A stretch of 51,405 nt of DNA from an uncultured Bacteroidales bacterium (GCA_902773055.1 CACYCZ010000024.1:1-51405); one strand, 5' to 3'; counted from the stretch's first letter, positions 7,659-18,429 are shown. Notes: a model not told the origin generated them from the letters alone. Translations and numbers: made by a program.

Positions 7659-10118
7659 TTATGCATGTTTCTTTATCTCTTCCTCGGGAATTTTGTATTC
7701 AACGGGGTTTGAAACTTTTTCTTTGAGCAGTGCCAGTTGGAAGACGTCATTTACAGTGTCTACATAGTTAAATGTTAAATTTTCCAGATAAATCTGGTTG
7801 ATTTCTTCAATATCCTTTTTGTTTTCAGTACTTAGGATGATTGATGTAATACCGGCGCGTTTTGCTGCCAGAATTTTTTCTTTTATTCCACCGACAGGTA
7901 GCACCTTACCTCTTAGGGTAATTTCACCAGTCATGGCAGTTTTTTCTCTTACTTTGCGTTGGGTTAGAGCAGATGCTATAGATGTCGCTATGGTGATACC
8001 TGCTGACGGTCCATCTTTGGGGACAGCACCTTCTGGTACATGGATATGGATATTCCAATTGTCAAAAATCTTGTAATCGATATTTAATTCATCAGCATGA
8101 GCTTTAATGTATTCCAAAGCCAAGGTTGCCGATTCTTTCATGACATCACCGAGATTCCCCGTCAGTGTCAGACGATTTCCCTTACCTTGGCTCAGGCTTG
8201 TTTCTATATATAAAATTTCTCCACCAACGGAAGTCCATGCCAATCCTGTAACTACACCGGCAAAGTCATTACCTTGATATTTATCGCGTATGTAGGGTGG
8301 CTGTCCAAGCAATGAAATCACATCGGCAGGTTTGATAGTATTGCTTGATGTTTCATCGCCTTTTACTGTTTTGTATGCTACTTTACGGAAGATTTTGTTA
8401 ATCATTTTGTCAAGTTGCCGAACACCGCTTTCCCTTGTGTATTGTTCAATAATCTTTTCGATTGCAGCCTTGCTGATATTTAGTTTCTTGACCTTTTCCA
8501 AACCATTGTTTTCTTTGTTCTTGGGAACAAGATACTTTTTGGCAATTTCCAATTTCTCTTCTGTGATATATCCGCTTACCTCAATGAGTTCCATTCTGTC
8601 AAGCAAAGGTGTAGGGATAGTGCTCAAGGAATTGGCAGTTGCAATAAATAGGACGTGTGATAAGTCATAGTCGATGTCCAAATAGTTATCATGGAAGGCA
8701 ACATTTTGCTCTGGGTCCAATACTTCGAGTAAAGCCGATGATGGATCTCCATTGATGTTTTGGGTTGAAACCTTGTCTATTTCATCCAATACAAAAACGG
8801 GATTGCTGGAACCACATTTTGCTAGATTTTTGATGATGCGACCCGGCATAGCTCCTACGTATGTCTTCCTGTGGCCTCTGATTTCACTTTCATCATGGAC
8901 ACCGCCAAGGGAGATGCGTACATATTTTCGTTTCAGCGCCTTGGCAATTGATTTCCCAAGGCTTGTTTTGCCAACACCGGGAGGGCCGTATAGGCATAGT
9001 ATAGGCGACTTTAGGTTGCCCTTCAGACTGATGACAGCAAGATATTCTAATATACGCTCCTTTACCTTTTCTAATCCATAATGATCAACGTTCAGGATAT
9101 GTTCGGCATTTTTCAGATCTAAATTATCAGTTGTGAATGTATTCCAAGGTAGTGATAAAATAGTTTGGAGATAATTTAGTTGAACATTATAATCGGGTGT
9201 CTGAGGATTGATGCGTTCTAATTTCCTAATTTCTCTGTCAAAGACGCTTTTTACTTCTTCTGGAAGATGTGCATTGGCAGCTTTCTGATTCAACTCTGTG
9301 ACATCTTGGTCTGCAGGGAGTTCTCCGAGCTCATCTTGTATACTCTTGATTTGCTGCTGTAGAAAAAATTCGCGTTGCTGTTGGTCTAGTTCTTCACGAG
9401 TCTTATCTTGTATTTGTGCCCTGATGGAGGCATATTGCATTTCCTTATTGAGGTATGTAAGTAGCTTGTATCCTCTCTTCTTGACATTCCCGATTTTGAG
9501 TAATTCCATTTTTTCTTTTGTCGGGATGTTGGCATTGGTCGAGATAAAATTTATCTGCAGCATGTTATGCATGTTGTCAGAGATAGAACCGAAGAATTTC
9601 GCCATGTCATTATTCGGTTCGTTTAGCTTGATAATCTTTGCCCAGGTTGTCTTGCATTCATCTGATATGATTTTCAGATCTTTGTCTCCTTCATTGATTT
9701 TTTCCTCAAGCTGTTCTATTTCGCCAATGTATTTTGTAGTTTTGGCTACAAGTGTTGTGAGTTTGAAACGGCTATGTCCTTGTAACAGAACGGTAATTCT
9801 ATTATCAAAGGCATCCCATATGCGTATGATTTTGGCTGCTGTACCTATTCCGTATAAGTCTTGCTTGTCGGGAAAATCTACGTTTGCGTCCTTTTGGCAT
9901 ACGACGCCAACAAAGCCATCATTTTCTCGGGCCATGTCTATGGCTTTAAGCGAAAATGGGCGTTCTATGACAACTGGTATCATCGCTCCAGGAAACAATA
10001 CCATATTGCGTAGGGGTAATATAGGAATAGGGGTTGATATGTTGGTATTGAAAAAACTGTTTACATCACCGTCAAAATCCGCAATCAATGATATAGATGT
10101 GGAATCGTTATTATTCAT
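7659..10118 (-). CDS. lon: ATP-dependent protease Lon
   Basis: This cytoplasmic AAA+ serine protease of 819 residues degrades misfolded and regulatory proteins. It has the N-terminal LAN substrate domain ([18 protein letters not shown]), a coiled-coil linker ([24 protein letters not shown]), Walker [10 protein letters not shown], Walker [10 protein letters not shown], sensor residues, and the protease domain with the Ser-Lys dyad in [14 protein letters not shown] and [14 protein letters not shown]. The N-terminus carries a ~30-residue extension before the LAN domain. It is the first gene of the probable lon-tgt-lptG-helicase operon. Confidence 0.96.
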   Translation of the reverse strand: MNNNDSTSISLIADFDGDVNSFFNTNISTPIPILPLRNMVLFPGAMIPVVIERPFSLKAIDMARENDGFVGVVCQKDANVDFPDKQDLYGIGTAAKIIRIWDAFDNRITVLLQGHSRFKLTTLVAKTTKYIGEIEQLEEKINEGDKDLKIISDECKTTWAKIIKLNEPNNDMAKFFGSISDNMHNMLQINFISTNANIPTKEKMELLKIGNVKKRGYKLLTYLNKEMQYASIRAQIQDKTREELDQQQREFFLQQQIKSIQDELGELPADQDVTELNQKAANAHLPEEVKSVFDREIRKLERINPQTPDYNVQLNYLQTILSLPWNTFTTDNLDLKNAEHILNVDHYGLEKVKERILEYLAVISLKGNLKSPILCLYGPPGVGKTSLGKSIAKALKRKYVRISLGGVHDESEIRGHRKTYVGAMPGRIIKNLAKCGSSNPVFVLDEIDKVSTQNINGDPSSALLEVLDPEQNVAFHDNYLDIDYDLSHVLFIATANSLSTIPTPLLDRMELIEVSGYITEEKLEIAKKYLVPKNKENNGLEKVKKLNISKAAIEKIIEQYTRESGVRQLDKMINKIFRKVAYKTVKGDETSSNTIKPADVISLLGQPPYIRDKYQGNDFAGVVTGLAWTSVGGEILYIETSLSQGKGNRLTLTGNLGDVMKESATLALEYIKAHADELNIDYKIFDNWNIHIHVPEGAVPKDGPSAGITIATSIASALTQRKVREKTAMTGEITLRGKVLPVGGIKEKILAAKRAGITSIILSTENKKDIEEINQIYLENLTFNYVDTVNDVFQLALLKEKVSNPVEYKIPEEEIKKHA

Positions 10119-10174
10119 TCTTGTTATTTTATGTAGAACAAAATTTTATATTTTGGAAATCACTGTTTGTTATG

Positions 10175-10182
10175 CAAAATTA
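10175..10182 (-). promoter_or_regulatory. -7 promoter element for lon
   Basis: TAATTTTG on the minus strand lies about 57 bases upstream of the lon start. I see no heat-shock-specific element that I can support. The rest of 10183-10440 holds no gene or repeat I recognise. Confidence 0.4.
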
Positions 10183-10449
10183 ATCAATTCTGTTCATACT
10201 GTTTATATAGACTATTATTAAAAAGTGTATCAATGAGGTATAACAACAAAATCAGTGCCAGAAACAAATATCTTTCAGTGGAGCGAAAAGATAAAGCGAA
10301 AGGTTCATATTGTTTTTCAGATAGAATCTGATCCTGCTTCAGAGAAATGGGAGGGGGCTTGGTTCAGCATATCTTGAAATGTTGTATCCTTATACAAATT
10401 GCCTGTAGGAGTATATCGGCTTCCTTAATTAGAACAATATGATAGAAAA

Positions 10450-10500
10450 AGACGGAAACCAGTCCTCATGAGTTGCAATCATGACGACTGGTTTCCGTCT
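10450..10500 (-). terminator. Rho-independent terminator after htpG
   Basis: The 15-bp perfect inverted repeat AGACGGAAACCAGTC (10450-10464) pairs with GACTGGTTTCCGTCT (10486-10500). A smaller CATGA/TCATG stem lies in the loop. On the minus strand the stem is followed by TTTTTC. It lies 52 bases past the htpG stop. Confidence 0.85.
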
Positions 10501-10552
10501 TATAGGATAGCCTTATGGCTTTGGTAACAGTCTTGTGCTTATAATTGGATAT

Positions 10553-12601
10553 TTATTTGATCAAACTGATACTTCTGTTAATAAATTTGACAAGAGCTTC
10601 TCCTTTCAACAGTCCATTTTGCAAAAGGGCAAGGTCAATGAGCTGATGAATGGTTTGGTCACCGGATGCAAATTGAGATAGAATCTCCTTCTTTTTTTTC
10701 TCTTCATTTGTGATATCGGTGTTGCATTTTGTCAATTCATCTTTTTCTTCTTGGCTGATTTCTTCTGGTTTTTTCTTGTTTTGTTGTTCGCGTAGTGCTG
10801 CTTGGCGTGCTTTCAGCCCCTTAATCTCAGATTCTACGGGTTTAAGCTGTTCTGTAGTGGCTTGCTTGCAACGCTTCAGGATACTCTTTATCAGCGGATG
10901 ATCGCTGTTTAATGTTACATTGAACATATCGGGCATCTCTCCGTAGAATGCCATGCCTTGTTGAATGTGGCTTAATTCTTTCATTCTCCTCATGTATTCG
11001 CTCTGAGTAATTGTAAGTGGAGAATTGTTTTCACCCATAGCTTGAGTATCAAAATGAAACTCCGTCTTATTCATTGGAGGCATTTGAGAATGGAATGTTT
11101 CAGTAAGCTTTTCTGTATCTTCGTTGTCAAGTGTGTTGATTGGCGAATCGTTCTTAGGAATAAGTCGGTCAATGATATCACCGTCAACACGTGTGAAACG
11201 ACTTTTTTCAAACTTACTTTCTAACATGCCAAGAAGGGGAGTGTCAAGTTGGCCATCCATAAGTAATACGCTATATCCCTTGTTCTTGGCAGCCTCAATA
11301 TAGCTATATTGTTCTTCGGTATTGTTAGCGTAGAGGTATACTATTGTTTTGTCTTTATCTTCTTGATTGGTCTGGATCAGTTTTCGGTATTCATCGTATG
11401 TGAAATACTTTCCGTCAGTATCTTTAAATAAAGCGTATTTTTTTGCTTTGTCGTAGAAACCGTCTTCTGACAACAATCCATATTCAATAAATAGTTTGAG
11501 ATCATCCCATTTATCCTCAAATCCCTTTCGATCTTCCTTGAAGATACTTTCAAGACGGTCACTGACTTTTTTGGTAATGTAGCTGGAAATTTTCTTGACG
11601 TTGGCATCACTTTGTAAATAACTGCGACTGACGTTAAGGGGTATATCTGGAGAATCAATAACACCATGGAGCAGGGTCAGAAAGTCAGGGACAATATTTT
11701 CCACAGAGTCTGTTACGAAGACTTGATTGCAGAATAATTGTATTTTGCCTTTTTGTAACTCAATGGAGTTCTTGATTTTGGGGAAATAGAGTACACCGGT
11801 GAGTTTAAACGGGTAGTCCACGTTAAGGTGAATCCAGAACAGTGGTTCATCGAAAGAAGGATATAAATCGCGATAGAACTTTTTATAGTCTTCGTCCTTG
11901 AGCTCTGACGGTTTGTTTGTCCAGATGGGCTGAAGGGTATTGATAATATTATCTTCTTCGGTCTCGATTTCCTTGCCCTCTTTCCATTCGGTCTTTTTCC
12001 CACATGCAATGGGGATGGGGAGGAAGTGGCAATATTTACGCAGAAGTTCTAGTATTTTATACTTTTCAAGGAATTCTTTGCAGTCATCATCAATGTATAA
12101 GATGACATCGGTACCTCGGTCATCTTTTTCAACTTCTTCGATTTCATATGAAGGAGTACCGTCACATGTCCATTTGACAGCTTTGGAATTTTCTTTGTAA
12201 CTCTTGGTTATCAGTTCAACTTTTTTGCTGACCATGAAAGCGGAATAGAAACCCAGTCCGAAATGTCCGATAATAGTCTGATCCTTATATTTATCAAGGA
12301 AGTCATTGGCACCGCTGAATGCAATTTGGTTGATGTATTTGTCAACTTCTTCGGCAGTCATGCCAATACCTCGGTCACTGATGGTAAGCGTTCCTTTATC
12401 TTTGTCAATATGGACTTTAATGGTTAAGTCTCCCAGTTCGCCCTTGACTTCATTGCCTCCTGCATAGCTTTTGAGTTTTTGCGTGGCATCAACGGCATTG
12501 GAAACTATTTCACGAAGGAATATTTCGTGGTCACTGTATAAGAATTTTTTTATGACGGGGAAAATGTTGTCTGTCGTTACCCCAATATTACCTTTTTGCA
12601 T
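10553..12601 (-). CDS. htpG: Molecular chaperone HtpG (Hsp90 family)
   Basis: The protein is 682 residues, somewhat longer than E. coli HtpG. The GHKL ATPase domain carries LREIVSNAVDATQKL (the Asn/Asp that bind Mg-ATP), SDRGIGMT and GHFGLGFYSAFMV. The middle domain has the catalytic Arg region LNVSRSYLQSD. The C-terminal part is a dimerisation domain containing a long charged helix (KPVESEIKGLKARQAALREQ), an insertion typical of Bacteroidetes. It sits 67 bp downstream of the beta-galactosidase on the same strand; the gene content gives no reason to think the two are functionally linked. Confidence 0.95.
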   Translation of the reverse strand: MQKGNIGVTTDNIFPVIKKFLYSDHEIFLREIVSNAVDATQKLKSYAGGNEVKGELGDLTIKVHIDKDKGTLTISDRGIGMTAEEVDKYINQIAFSGANDFLDKYKDQTIIGHFGLGFYSAFMVSKKVELITKSYKENSKAVKWTCDGTPSYEIEEVEKDDRGTDVILYIDDDCKEFLEKYKILELLRKYCHFLPIPIACGKKTEWKEGKEIETEEDNIINTLQPIWTNKPSELKDEDYKKFYRDLYPSFDEPLFWIHLNVDYPFKLTGVLYFPKIKNSIELQKGKIQLFCNQVFVTDSVENIVPDFLTLLHGVIDSPDIPLNVSRSYLQSDANVKKISSYITKKVSDRLESIFKEDRKGFEDKWDDLKLFIEYGLLSEDGFYDKAKKYALFKDTDGKYFTYDEYRKLIQTNQEDKDKTIVYLYANNTEEQYSYIEAAKNKGYSVLLMDGQLDTPLLGMLESKFEKSRFTRVDGDIIDRLIPKNDSPINTLDNEDTEKLTETFHSQMPPMNKTEFHFDTQAMGENNSPLTITQSEYMRRMKELSHIQQGMAFYGEMPDMFNVTLNSDHPLIKSILKRCKQATTEQLKPVESEIKGLKARQAALREQQNKKKPEEISQEEKDELTKCNTDITNEEKKKKEILSQFASGDQTIHQLIDLALLQNGLLKGEALVKFINRSISLIK

Positions 12602-12668
12602 ATCAAAATGAGTTTTATTTTATAACAATCTGTACAAATATTGTGCCAAAAGGTACATTGTTTATGAT

Positions 12669-15600
12669 CTAGCGAATTGGTTGAATGAGGATGTTCATTT
12701 TATGCAGGGTAGCCTTGACCTTGTCGCGTTTCAGGGGTTGAGGACCACAGCTGGCGCCTCCGAGTCCTGTTACAGCAGCATCCAGATGCAGGAAATTTGT
12801 GTTGCTTTCCTTTAATTTATATGGATGTGATGCAGTAATCATTTCGACGTCAGAGTAGGGCAGGTATTCAATGCTCATACTGTCTTGACAGGTAAAGAGA
12901 GCGCCCTTGCCTTCTGTATTACTTATCATACACCACTTCACTTCTTCACGATTGCCCATATCCTGAGGCTTGCACCACGGAACAATCATGTCTTTGATAT
13001 CGGTTTTGTAAACGCCGATGAACTGACTTGTCTTCCTGTCGGGATAGTTGTCTTGAGGGCCTCTACCATAGTATGTAATATGAGAGAGGGCTTTGTTGGT
13101 TGGTAATACCCAACCGATGCGTCCAATATCCATGTTATGATTGTTGGAGTCAAATACAGTGTTCAGGCTGATGGAGCCGTCGGGGTAAACTCTCCATGTA
13201 GCATGTACAGAGAGGGCAAAAGCGTCTTGGGGAGTCCTGACATTCTTGTCAGTGATAAGTTTGTGGTGGGCATCGTTGATACGGCCGTCGATTCTGGTTT
13301 TGTGGTTTGCTTTGGCAATGAAGTCAAAGTTTAGTGAAAAAGAACCGTCCTCATTGTCTGCTGTAGAAAAATTGACAATTTTATTCCGTAGTTTGTGCAG
13401 ACCGTTCTCAAACCATTTGGCGTAGCACCATTTGTCATTGTTGACAAAGGCGCGGTATGTATCAAGTCGGATGTCGTGCCCTTCAGGAATAATGGTTGTG
13501 TTGTTGTATTCAAGATAATTGATTACGCCGAGTTTTTTGTTGAATTTGACGCAGAAGTCTGTACCTCTGACGATAATATTGTTACTGTTCTCTGTTGTAA
13601 TGCTGAGACGGTTGGGCGTATTCTTGACGGCATCTTGCAGCCTTGTCTTACCGGCCTGTTGGATATTCAACTGTGCATCAGCTTGTATATATCCTTTTCC
13701 AGCCCAGGGCATGTCTTTGCTGAGACAGAAACTGATATTTATGTCATAACGCAAATTTTTCTTCAGCAATGCATGGCTATAGGGTATTTTTATAGCCTGT
13801 ATTTTTCGCGGTTTAATTATAGGCAGGTTTATATAGCCGTTTTCTACAGCCTTGCCTTCTTCAAGCAGGGTCCAATGCAGAATGTAGGCGGAAAGATCGC
13901 TGAAATAGTTTTTATTGCAGATGCTGAAATAACCTTGAGGTATGTCAATGCTTGCGATGCTGATATTTTGGTAGATGTGTTTAAGCTCAAAGTATTGTGG
14001 TTTGGGGCGCAAGTCTGCAAAAAGTAGTCCGTTCATGACAAATTGTCCATCGTTAGGTACATCTCCAAAGTCGCCGCCGTACCCAATATATCGTACTTTT
14101 GAAATACTGTCATAGTTGTATATTCCTTGGTCAATCCAGTCCCAGATACAGCCTCCGCATATATTGTTGTTTGACTCAATGATGTTCCAATAGTCTTCCA
14201 AATTGCCGACGGCTTGTCCCATGGAATGGCCGTATTCGCAGAAGAAATACGGATATTTGAACTGGCCGTTTTGGTTGGCAATATTTGTGACGCGTTCTAC
14301 GGATGGATACATGCAGGAGCCGACATCAGAAATGTCGTTGTTTCTTTCATAATGTATGGGGCGGCTGTCGTCATAGGCTCGCAATGCGTTGTAGGCTGCT
14401 TGAAAGTTCTTCCCAGGTCCGGATTCATTGCCTAAAGACCACATGATGATACTGGGATTGTTTACATACGCATGTGCCATTTCCAGTGTGCGGGCAACAA
14501 TGGCGTTTTGCCATTCAATGGGATGGGAGAGGGATGCTTCTCCGTAGGCATATTGATGTGCTTCGTTGTTGGCTTCTGATACGACATAAAGTCCGTATTT
14601 GTCACAGAGGTAATACCAATAAGGAACATCGGGATAATGGGATGTCCGTACACAATTTATATTGCAGCGTTTCATCAGCATTACCTCTTCTGTCATCTGT
14701 TCTCGACTGACGACGTGTCCTGTCTCAGGGTTCGTTTCATGCCGGTTTACGCCTTTCAGCTTGACTGGCTTCCCATTGATACAAAAGAAGTTGCCGCCAC
14801 GGTCATATTCGTCCATATCTTTTGTAAAGGGAATAATGCCGGTTTTTCGTATGCCCAGATAGGTTGATATTGTCTGGATGGTGCGTTGCTTGTTGTCTTT
14901 CAGTTGCGCAACAAGGGTATACCGCCATGGTGTTTCTGCACTCCAGAACTTTGCTTCTTCAATCATGCCGATGATTTCTTGGGAGCAGGAGGATTTTCGT
15001 TTTATGTTGGATATTTCCTGCGGTTTAATGGTCCAGTTGCTTGCTGGAGTATTGGTGTCACTATACAGTTCGTTCTGGTATAGGTCGTATGTGATGCTAT
15101 AGTTGGAAATATCCTTAGGACTGTTATTCTGAATTGTAGGGATGATTTTTACGATGCAGTCCTCGTATTCATCATCCGAATCAATGATGATTTGCAAATC
15201 TCGGATGCATATTTTGGGCGTGGCTTCCAGGGATACGGTTCGGAATATTCCTGGCAGGCGAAACATGTCCTGTGCTTCCAGTTGAGAACCATCACTGTTG
15301 CGATAGACTGCCACGGCAACAGTGTTTTCTCCCTTGTGCAGGTAGTCGGTGATATTGAAGCGGGCCGCATTTCTGGAATTTTTTGAGAATCCTACATATT
15401 TCCCGTTTATCCAGAGGTAAAAGAAGGAGTCAACGCCATCAAAGCAGATATGAATGTCCTTGTTGTGCCATTTCTCCGGAATGGTGAACTGGCGTCGATA
15501 GGAGCCTACCTCATTTCTGTGTTTATACATTGTCCAATCCTGAGGTGGCGTGCGCATTACTCCTTGGCGCCAGTCATCGGTTTTTACTTCATGCCAGAAG

Positions 15601-16022
15601 GGAACGTTGACATTGACATATATGGGAGTGCCATATTTTTGCGTGCCGTCTTTTTGAATTCCATAGACATTCCAGTTCATGGGAACATCGACGTCATCCC
15701 AGCCTGAAGTGTCATATTGAGGATTTTCAAATCCTATGGGGCGTTCTTCCGGTATGGGAACCCAGCAAAATTTCCATTTCCCGTCAAGACTTTTCCAGTA
15801 TATGCTGTTTTCCGGCAGGACTTTGCGTGCCTGTTCTTGATTTTCAAACGAGAAGAACCAAGCCCGGGGCTGTTCTTTGTTTAGTGCAATGTCTTCGGGA
15901 TTATCCCATTCTTTTCCTGTCGGGGATGTTGTGTGCCCGTATCGGTATCCGGCTATTGTTTCGGCATTCATGAAACTGCAGGATACAGCCAGAAGAAATG
16001 CAGTAAAGATATATTTTTTCAT
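12669..16022 (-). CDS. Secreted GH2 beta-galactosidase
   Basis: This LacZ-like glycoside hydrolase family 2 enzyme has 1117 residues and a cleavable signal peptide (MKKYIFTAFLLAVSCSFMNAE), so it acts in the periplasm or outside. The order is: jellyroll sugar-binding domain (SYRRQFTIPEKW, FDGVDSFFYLWINGKYVGFSKNSR), Ig-like domain, TIM barrel with KGVNRHE, the acid/base Glu in IMWSLGNESGPG (near residue 530) and the nucleophile Glu in FFCEYGHSMG (near 596), then a Bgal small-chain domain with YYGRGPQDNYPDR and near the end a glycine-rich GLGGASCGP motif. It cleaves beta-galactosides; the true glycan is unknown. No SusC/SusD pair is nearby. Confidence 0.92.
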   Translation of the reverse strand: MKKYIFTAFLLAVSCSFMNAETIAGYRYGHTTSPTGKEWDNPEDIALNKEQPRAWFFSFENQEQARKVLPENSIYWKSLDGKWKFCWVPIPEERPIGFENPQYDTSGWDDVDVPMNWNVYGIQKDGTQKYGTPIYVNVNVPFWHEVKTDDWRQGVMRTPPQDWTMYKHRNEVGSYRRQFTIPEKWHNKDIHICFDGVDSFFYLWINGKYVGFSKNSRNAARFNITDYLHKGENTVAVAVYRNSDGSQLEAQDMFRLPGIFRTVSLEATPKICIRDLQIIIDSDDEYEDCIVKIIPTIQNNSPKDISNYSITYDLYQNELYSDTNTPASNWTIKPQEISNIKRKSSCSQEIIGMIEEAKFWSAETPWRYTLVAQLKDNKQRTIQTISTYLGIRKTGIIPFTKDMDEYDRGGNFFCINGKPVKLKGVNRHETNPETGHVVSREQMTEEVMLMKRCNINCVRTSHYPDVPYWYYLCDKYGLYVVSEANNEAHQYAYGEASLSHPIEWQNAIVARTLEMAHAYVNNPSIIMWSLGNESGPGKNFQAAYNALRAYDDSRPIHYERNNDISDVGSCMYPSVERVTNIANQNGQFKYPYFFCEYGHSMGQAVGNLEDYWNIIESNNNICGGCIWDWIDQGIYNYDSISKVRYIGYGGDFGDVPNDGQFVMNGLLFADLRPKPQYFELKHIYQNISIASIDIPQGYFSICNKNYFSDLSAYILHWTLLEEGKAVENGYINLPIIKPRKIQAIKIPYSHALLKKNLRYDINISFCLSKDMPWAGKGYIQADAQLNIQQAGKTRLQDAVKNTPNRLSITTENSNNIIVRGTDFCVKFNKKLGVINYLEYNNTTIIPEGHDIRLDTYRAFVNNDKWCYAKWFENGLHKLRNKIVNFSTADNEDGSFSLNFDFIAKANHKTRIDGRINDAHHKLITDKNVRTPQDAFALSVHATWRVYPDGSISLNTVFDSNNHNMDIGRIGWVLPTNKALSHITYYGRGPQDNYPDRKTSQFIGVYKTDIKDMIVPWCKPQDMGNREEVKWCMISNTEGKGALFTCQDSMSIEYLPYSDVEMITASHPYKLKESNTNFLHLDAAVTGLGGASCGPQPLKRDKVKATLHKMNILIQPIR

Positions 16023-16054
16023 AAGGTGTTGTATGAGAAGAATGACATATTTTA

Positions 16055-16062
16055 CAAAAATA
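16055..16062 (-). promoter_or_regulatory. -7 promoter element for the beta-galactosidase
   Basis: TATTTTTG on the minus strand lies 33 bases before the ATG, in the short divergent region shared with the GNAT gene. Confidence 0.35.
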
Positions 16063-16107
16063 CAATTTCTTGTTGCAATACGGAAATATTTGGACTAAAA
16101 TGTTTTG

Positions 16108-16115
16108 TACCTTTG
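16108..16115 (+). promoter_or_regulatory. -7 promoter element for the orphan GNAT gene
   Basis: TACCTTTG lies 19 bases before the ATG at 16135. A -33-like TTTG (16089-16092) is closer than usual. Confidence 0.4.
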
Positions 16116-16134
16116 TATAGATAAACGCTTATAT

Positions 16135-16689
16135 ATGGATCCACGTCTGTTCAGTGTCGTCATTGCCGATGAGAGCCACTTGTGCTATATTCCTGATATT
16201 CTTTCTGCAATGGAGGAAGCTGCAAGGGTAAAAGGCAACAGTATTGTTGTGAGGGCTTCGGAATATTTGGCTTGCAAAATGAGAGAGGGGAAGGCCGTGA
16301 TTGCCGTGAAGGAGGGCGTTTTTGTCGGTTTTTGCTATGTCGAGACGTGGCAGGGTGAACAATATGTTGCCAATTCCGGCTTGATTGTATGCCCGGAGTT
16401 TCGAGGGTTAGGTGTAGCTGGACGCATCAAGCGCAGGATTTTTGAACTTTGCCGGCAACGTTATCCTAATGCCCGTATATTCAGTATTACTAAGAGTCCT
16501 GCTGTTAGGAAGATGAATGCTGCATTGGGCTTTAAGGAGGTGCCTTATGGCGAGTTGACCACAGACGCCTGTTTCTGGCAGGGCTGTTCAACCTGCAGGC
16601 ATTATTCTCAGCTGCTGGCTAATGGGATGAAGGACTGCGAGTGTATAGGAATGCTGTATTTGCCACCTTCAGAGGCAAATGACTTGTAA
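16135..16689 (+). CDS. GNAT acyltransferase, paralog of the arginine-operon acylglutamate synthase
   Basis: This 184-residue GNAT protein starts MDPRLFSVVIADES. It has the acyl-CoA-binding loop CPEFRGLGVAGRIKRR (R/Q-x-x-G-x-G/A motif) and is clearly homologous over its whole length to the GNAT protein at 39829: SGKAV/EGKAV, VETW, SGLIV, ARIFSITKS, MNAALGF. Both end in a cysteine-rich signature, here FWQGCSTCRHY...CECIGMLY, which might bind a metal. The paralog probably acylates glutamate; the substrate of this copy is unknown. It stands alone, convergent with the Na/Pi cotransporter (15-bp gap), so context does not help. An in-frame non-ATG start 30 bases upstream is less likely. Confidence 0.75.
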   Translation: MDPRLFSVVIADESHLCYIPDILSAMEEAARVKGNSIVVRASEYLACKMREGKAVIAVKEGVFVGFCYVETWQGEQYVANSGLIVCPEFRGLGVAGRIKRRIFELCRQRYPNARIFSITKSPAVRKMNAALGFKEVPYGELTTDACFWQGCSTCRHYSQLLANGMKDCECIGMLYLPPSEANDL

Positions 16690-16704
16690 CACAGGCAGTG
16701 TATC

Positions 16705-18429
16705 TTAGTGAGCACCCATTCGGGCTTCTACGACGTTGACAACATAATCACCCAGTTTTTCGCATTCGTTTATCAGGTCCATATAGATGGTTCCGATCGC
16801 ATAGGTGTATTCGTGGTTGTTGACGTCAATGATATTTTGTTGTTTGAGCTGGGCGCGGTAATTGTTTATTTCGTTCTCAGTGTTGAGTGTCAGGTTGAGG
16901 TCAAAAGCTTCTTTGCGTCCGGTCATCAGCTTGTTCATCAGTGTAAGGGCGTCATCTGTCAAGGACATCATCTGGTGCATATGCTGATATTGGGATGCGG
17001 TGAAATGTTCTTTTCTGTCAAGAAATTTCCTGTTGATGGCACGTGCCATATTGTAACATGCGTCACCAATACTTTCCAACTCGGAAATTTCACGCAGCAT
17101 GGCACGTATCTTTGCCTTGGTTTCATCGGAGAGGTGTGCATCGCTGACCTGGTCCAGGTAATTGGCTATTTCATACTCCATGTTGTCTGAGATGCTCTCA
17201 TATTTTTCAATGCGGGAATAGAGCTTGGTAAACTCAGTTTCCTGATTATCCTTTTTCTTCTCGCTTGATGATGATGAAAGGGTAAGCAGTTCGCGCACCA
17301 TTGTAAACATGCGCTGCATGCGGTTGGAGAAGTCCTTTATCTCTTTGTGGGCTTCCAGGACAGACAATTCCGGAGTCTTCATGATACCTGAGGTGATGAA
17401 GTGAAGGCGGAAGTCCTCCTCTTCTTCGTTCTTGGCCTTGATGACCCAGCATACAAAACGCTCTATATAGGGAACAAACCATATCTGAAACAGGATGTTG
17501 CTCATGTTGAAAGCAGAATGGAATGTTGCCAAAACCACGGATGCTTTTATGGTGAAGTTGGGCATGTCGGTTGACATGGCAGGGTCAAAATGGGCCAGTT
17601 GGCATACCAATGAGAAGAAGGGCTTGAGCAGCACCATAACCCATATTACACCTGAGACATTGATGCTCAAGTGGGCAAAGGCGGCCCGGCGTGCTTGCAC
17701 ATTGGCATTGAGGGCCACGATGTTGGCCGTGATGGTTGTTCCGATATTTTCACCGAGTACGAGCATAATGCCCTGTTCAATATGCAGAACTCCTGTGGAA
17801 CAAAGCATCATCGTAATGGCCATCATGGCGGCTGAGGACTGTACGCTGAGAGTCAGTATTGTTCCTATCAGCAGAAAGAAGAGGGAGTTGAGCAGTGTTG
17901 TATCATTGAAGTGACAAAAGAATGCGCTGATGGTGGCATGAGTTTCGGGATTTTCTACAAGAGAGAAGCCTGTTTCCTTCAATGTGCTGAGACCGAGGAA
18001 AAGAAAGGCTATACCAAACAGGAAATCGCCCACAATGCGCCGTTTTTTCATGTAAATCAAGACGATACCTATGAAGAATGCGGGATAGACAAAGTTGCTT
18101 ATATTGAACCCCATGCCGAGCGACATGATCCATGCAGTCAATGTGGTACCGATATTGGCTCCCATGATGACGGAGATAGCCTGTATAAGGGTGAGCAGGC
18201 CGGCATTGACAAATGATACCGTCATGAGGGTTGTGGCTGTGGATGATTGTACGGCGGCTGTGACGAACATACCCGTGAGGGCTCCCGTAACGCGGTTGGT
18301 TGTCATGGCCCCAAGTATGTGGCGCAGTTGCGGACCGGCAAGTTTCTGTAATGCCTCACTCATGGATTTCATACCAAACATGAGTAGGGCAAGAGAGCCT
18401 AAAAGCTTAAAAATAATCCAAATAGACAT
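16705..18429 (-). CDS. Na+/phosphate cotransporter with PhoU-like tail
   Basis: This NptA/YjbB-family inner-membrane transporter has 574 residues. The family's duplicated QSS repeats are present (AAVQSSTATTLMTVSFVNAG and SVQSSAAMMAITMMLCSTG), each followed by a conserved glycine-rich GANIGTT / GENIGTT segment. About nine hydrophobic segments fill residues 1-320. The cytoplasmic C-terminal ~220 residues are helical with two PhoU-like bundles (LREISELESIGDACYNMARAI; ECEKLGDYVVNVVEAR). It imports, or may export, inorganic phosphate with sodium. Start is MSIWIIFKLLGSL. It is not part of a pst cluster. Confidence 0.9.
   Translation of the reverse strand: MSIWIIFKLLGSLALLMFGMKSMSEALQKLAGPQLRHILGAMTTNRVTGALTGMFVTAAVQSSTATTLMTVSFVNAGLLTLIQAISVIMGANIGTTLTAWIMSLGMGFNISNFVYPAFFIGIVLIYMKKRRIVGDFLFGIAFLFLGLSTLKETGFSLVENPETHATISAFFCHFNDTTLLNSLFFLLIGTILTLSVQSSAAMMAITMMLCSTGVLHIEQGIMLVLGENIGTTITANIVALNANVQARRAAFAHLSINVSGVIWVMVLLKPFFSLVCQLAHFDPAMSTDMPNFTIKASVVLATFHSAFNMSNILFQIWFVPYIERFVCWVIKAKNEEEEDFRLHFITSGIMKTPELSVLEAHKEIKDFSNRMQRMFTMVRELLTLSSSSSEKKKDNQETEFTKLYSRIEKYESISDNMEYEIANYLDQVSDAHLSDETKAKIRAMLREISELESIGDACYNMARAINRKFLDRKEHFTASQYQHMHQMMSLTDDALTLMNKLMTGRKEAFDLNLTLNTENEINNYRAQLKQQNIIDVNNHEYTYAIGTIYMDLINECEKLGDYVVNVVEARMGAH

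Noticed and set aside
9298-10221. 307-codon frame antisense to lon
   Set aside because: It is low-complexity, Ser/Leu/Cys-rich, and fully antisense to the lon N-terminal region.
10183-10440. Hidden gene or RNA between lon and the htpG terminator
   Set aside because: No frame with family resemblance, no long inverted repeat and no conserved RNA motif that I can recognise.
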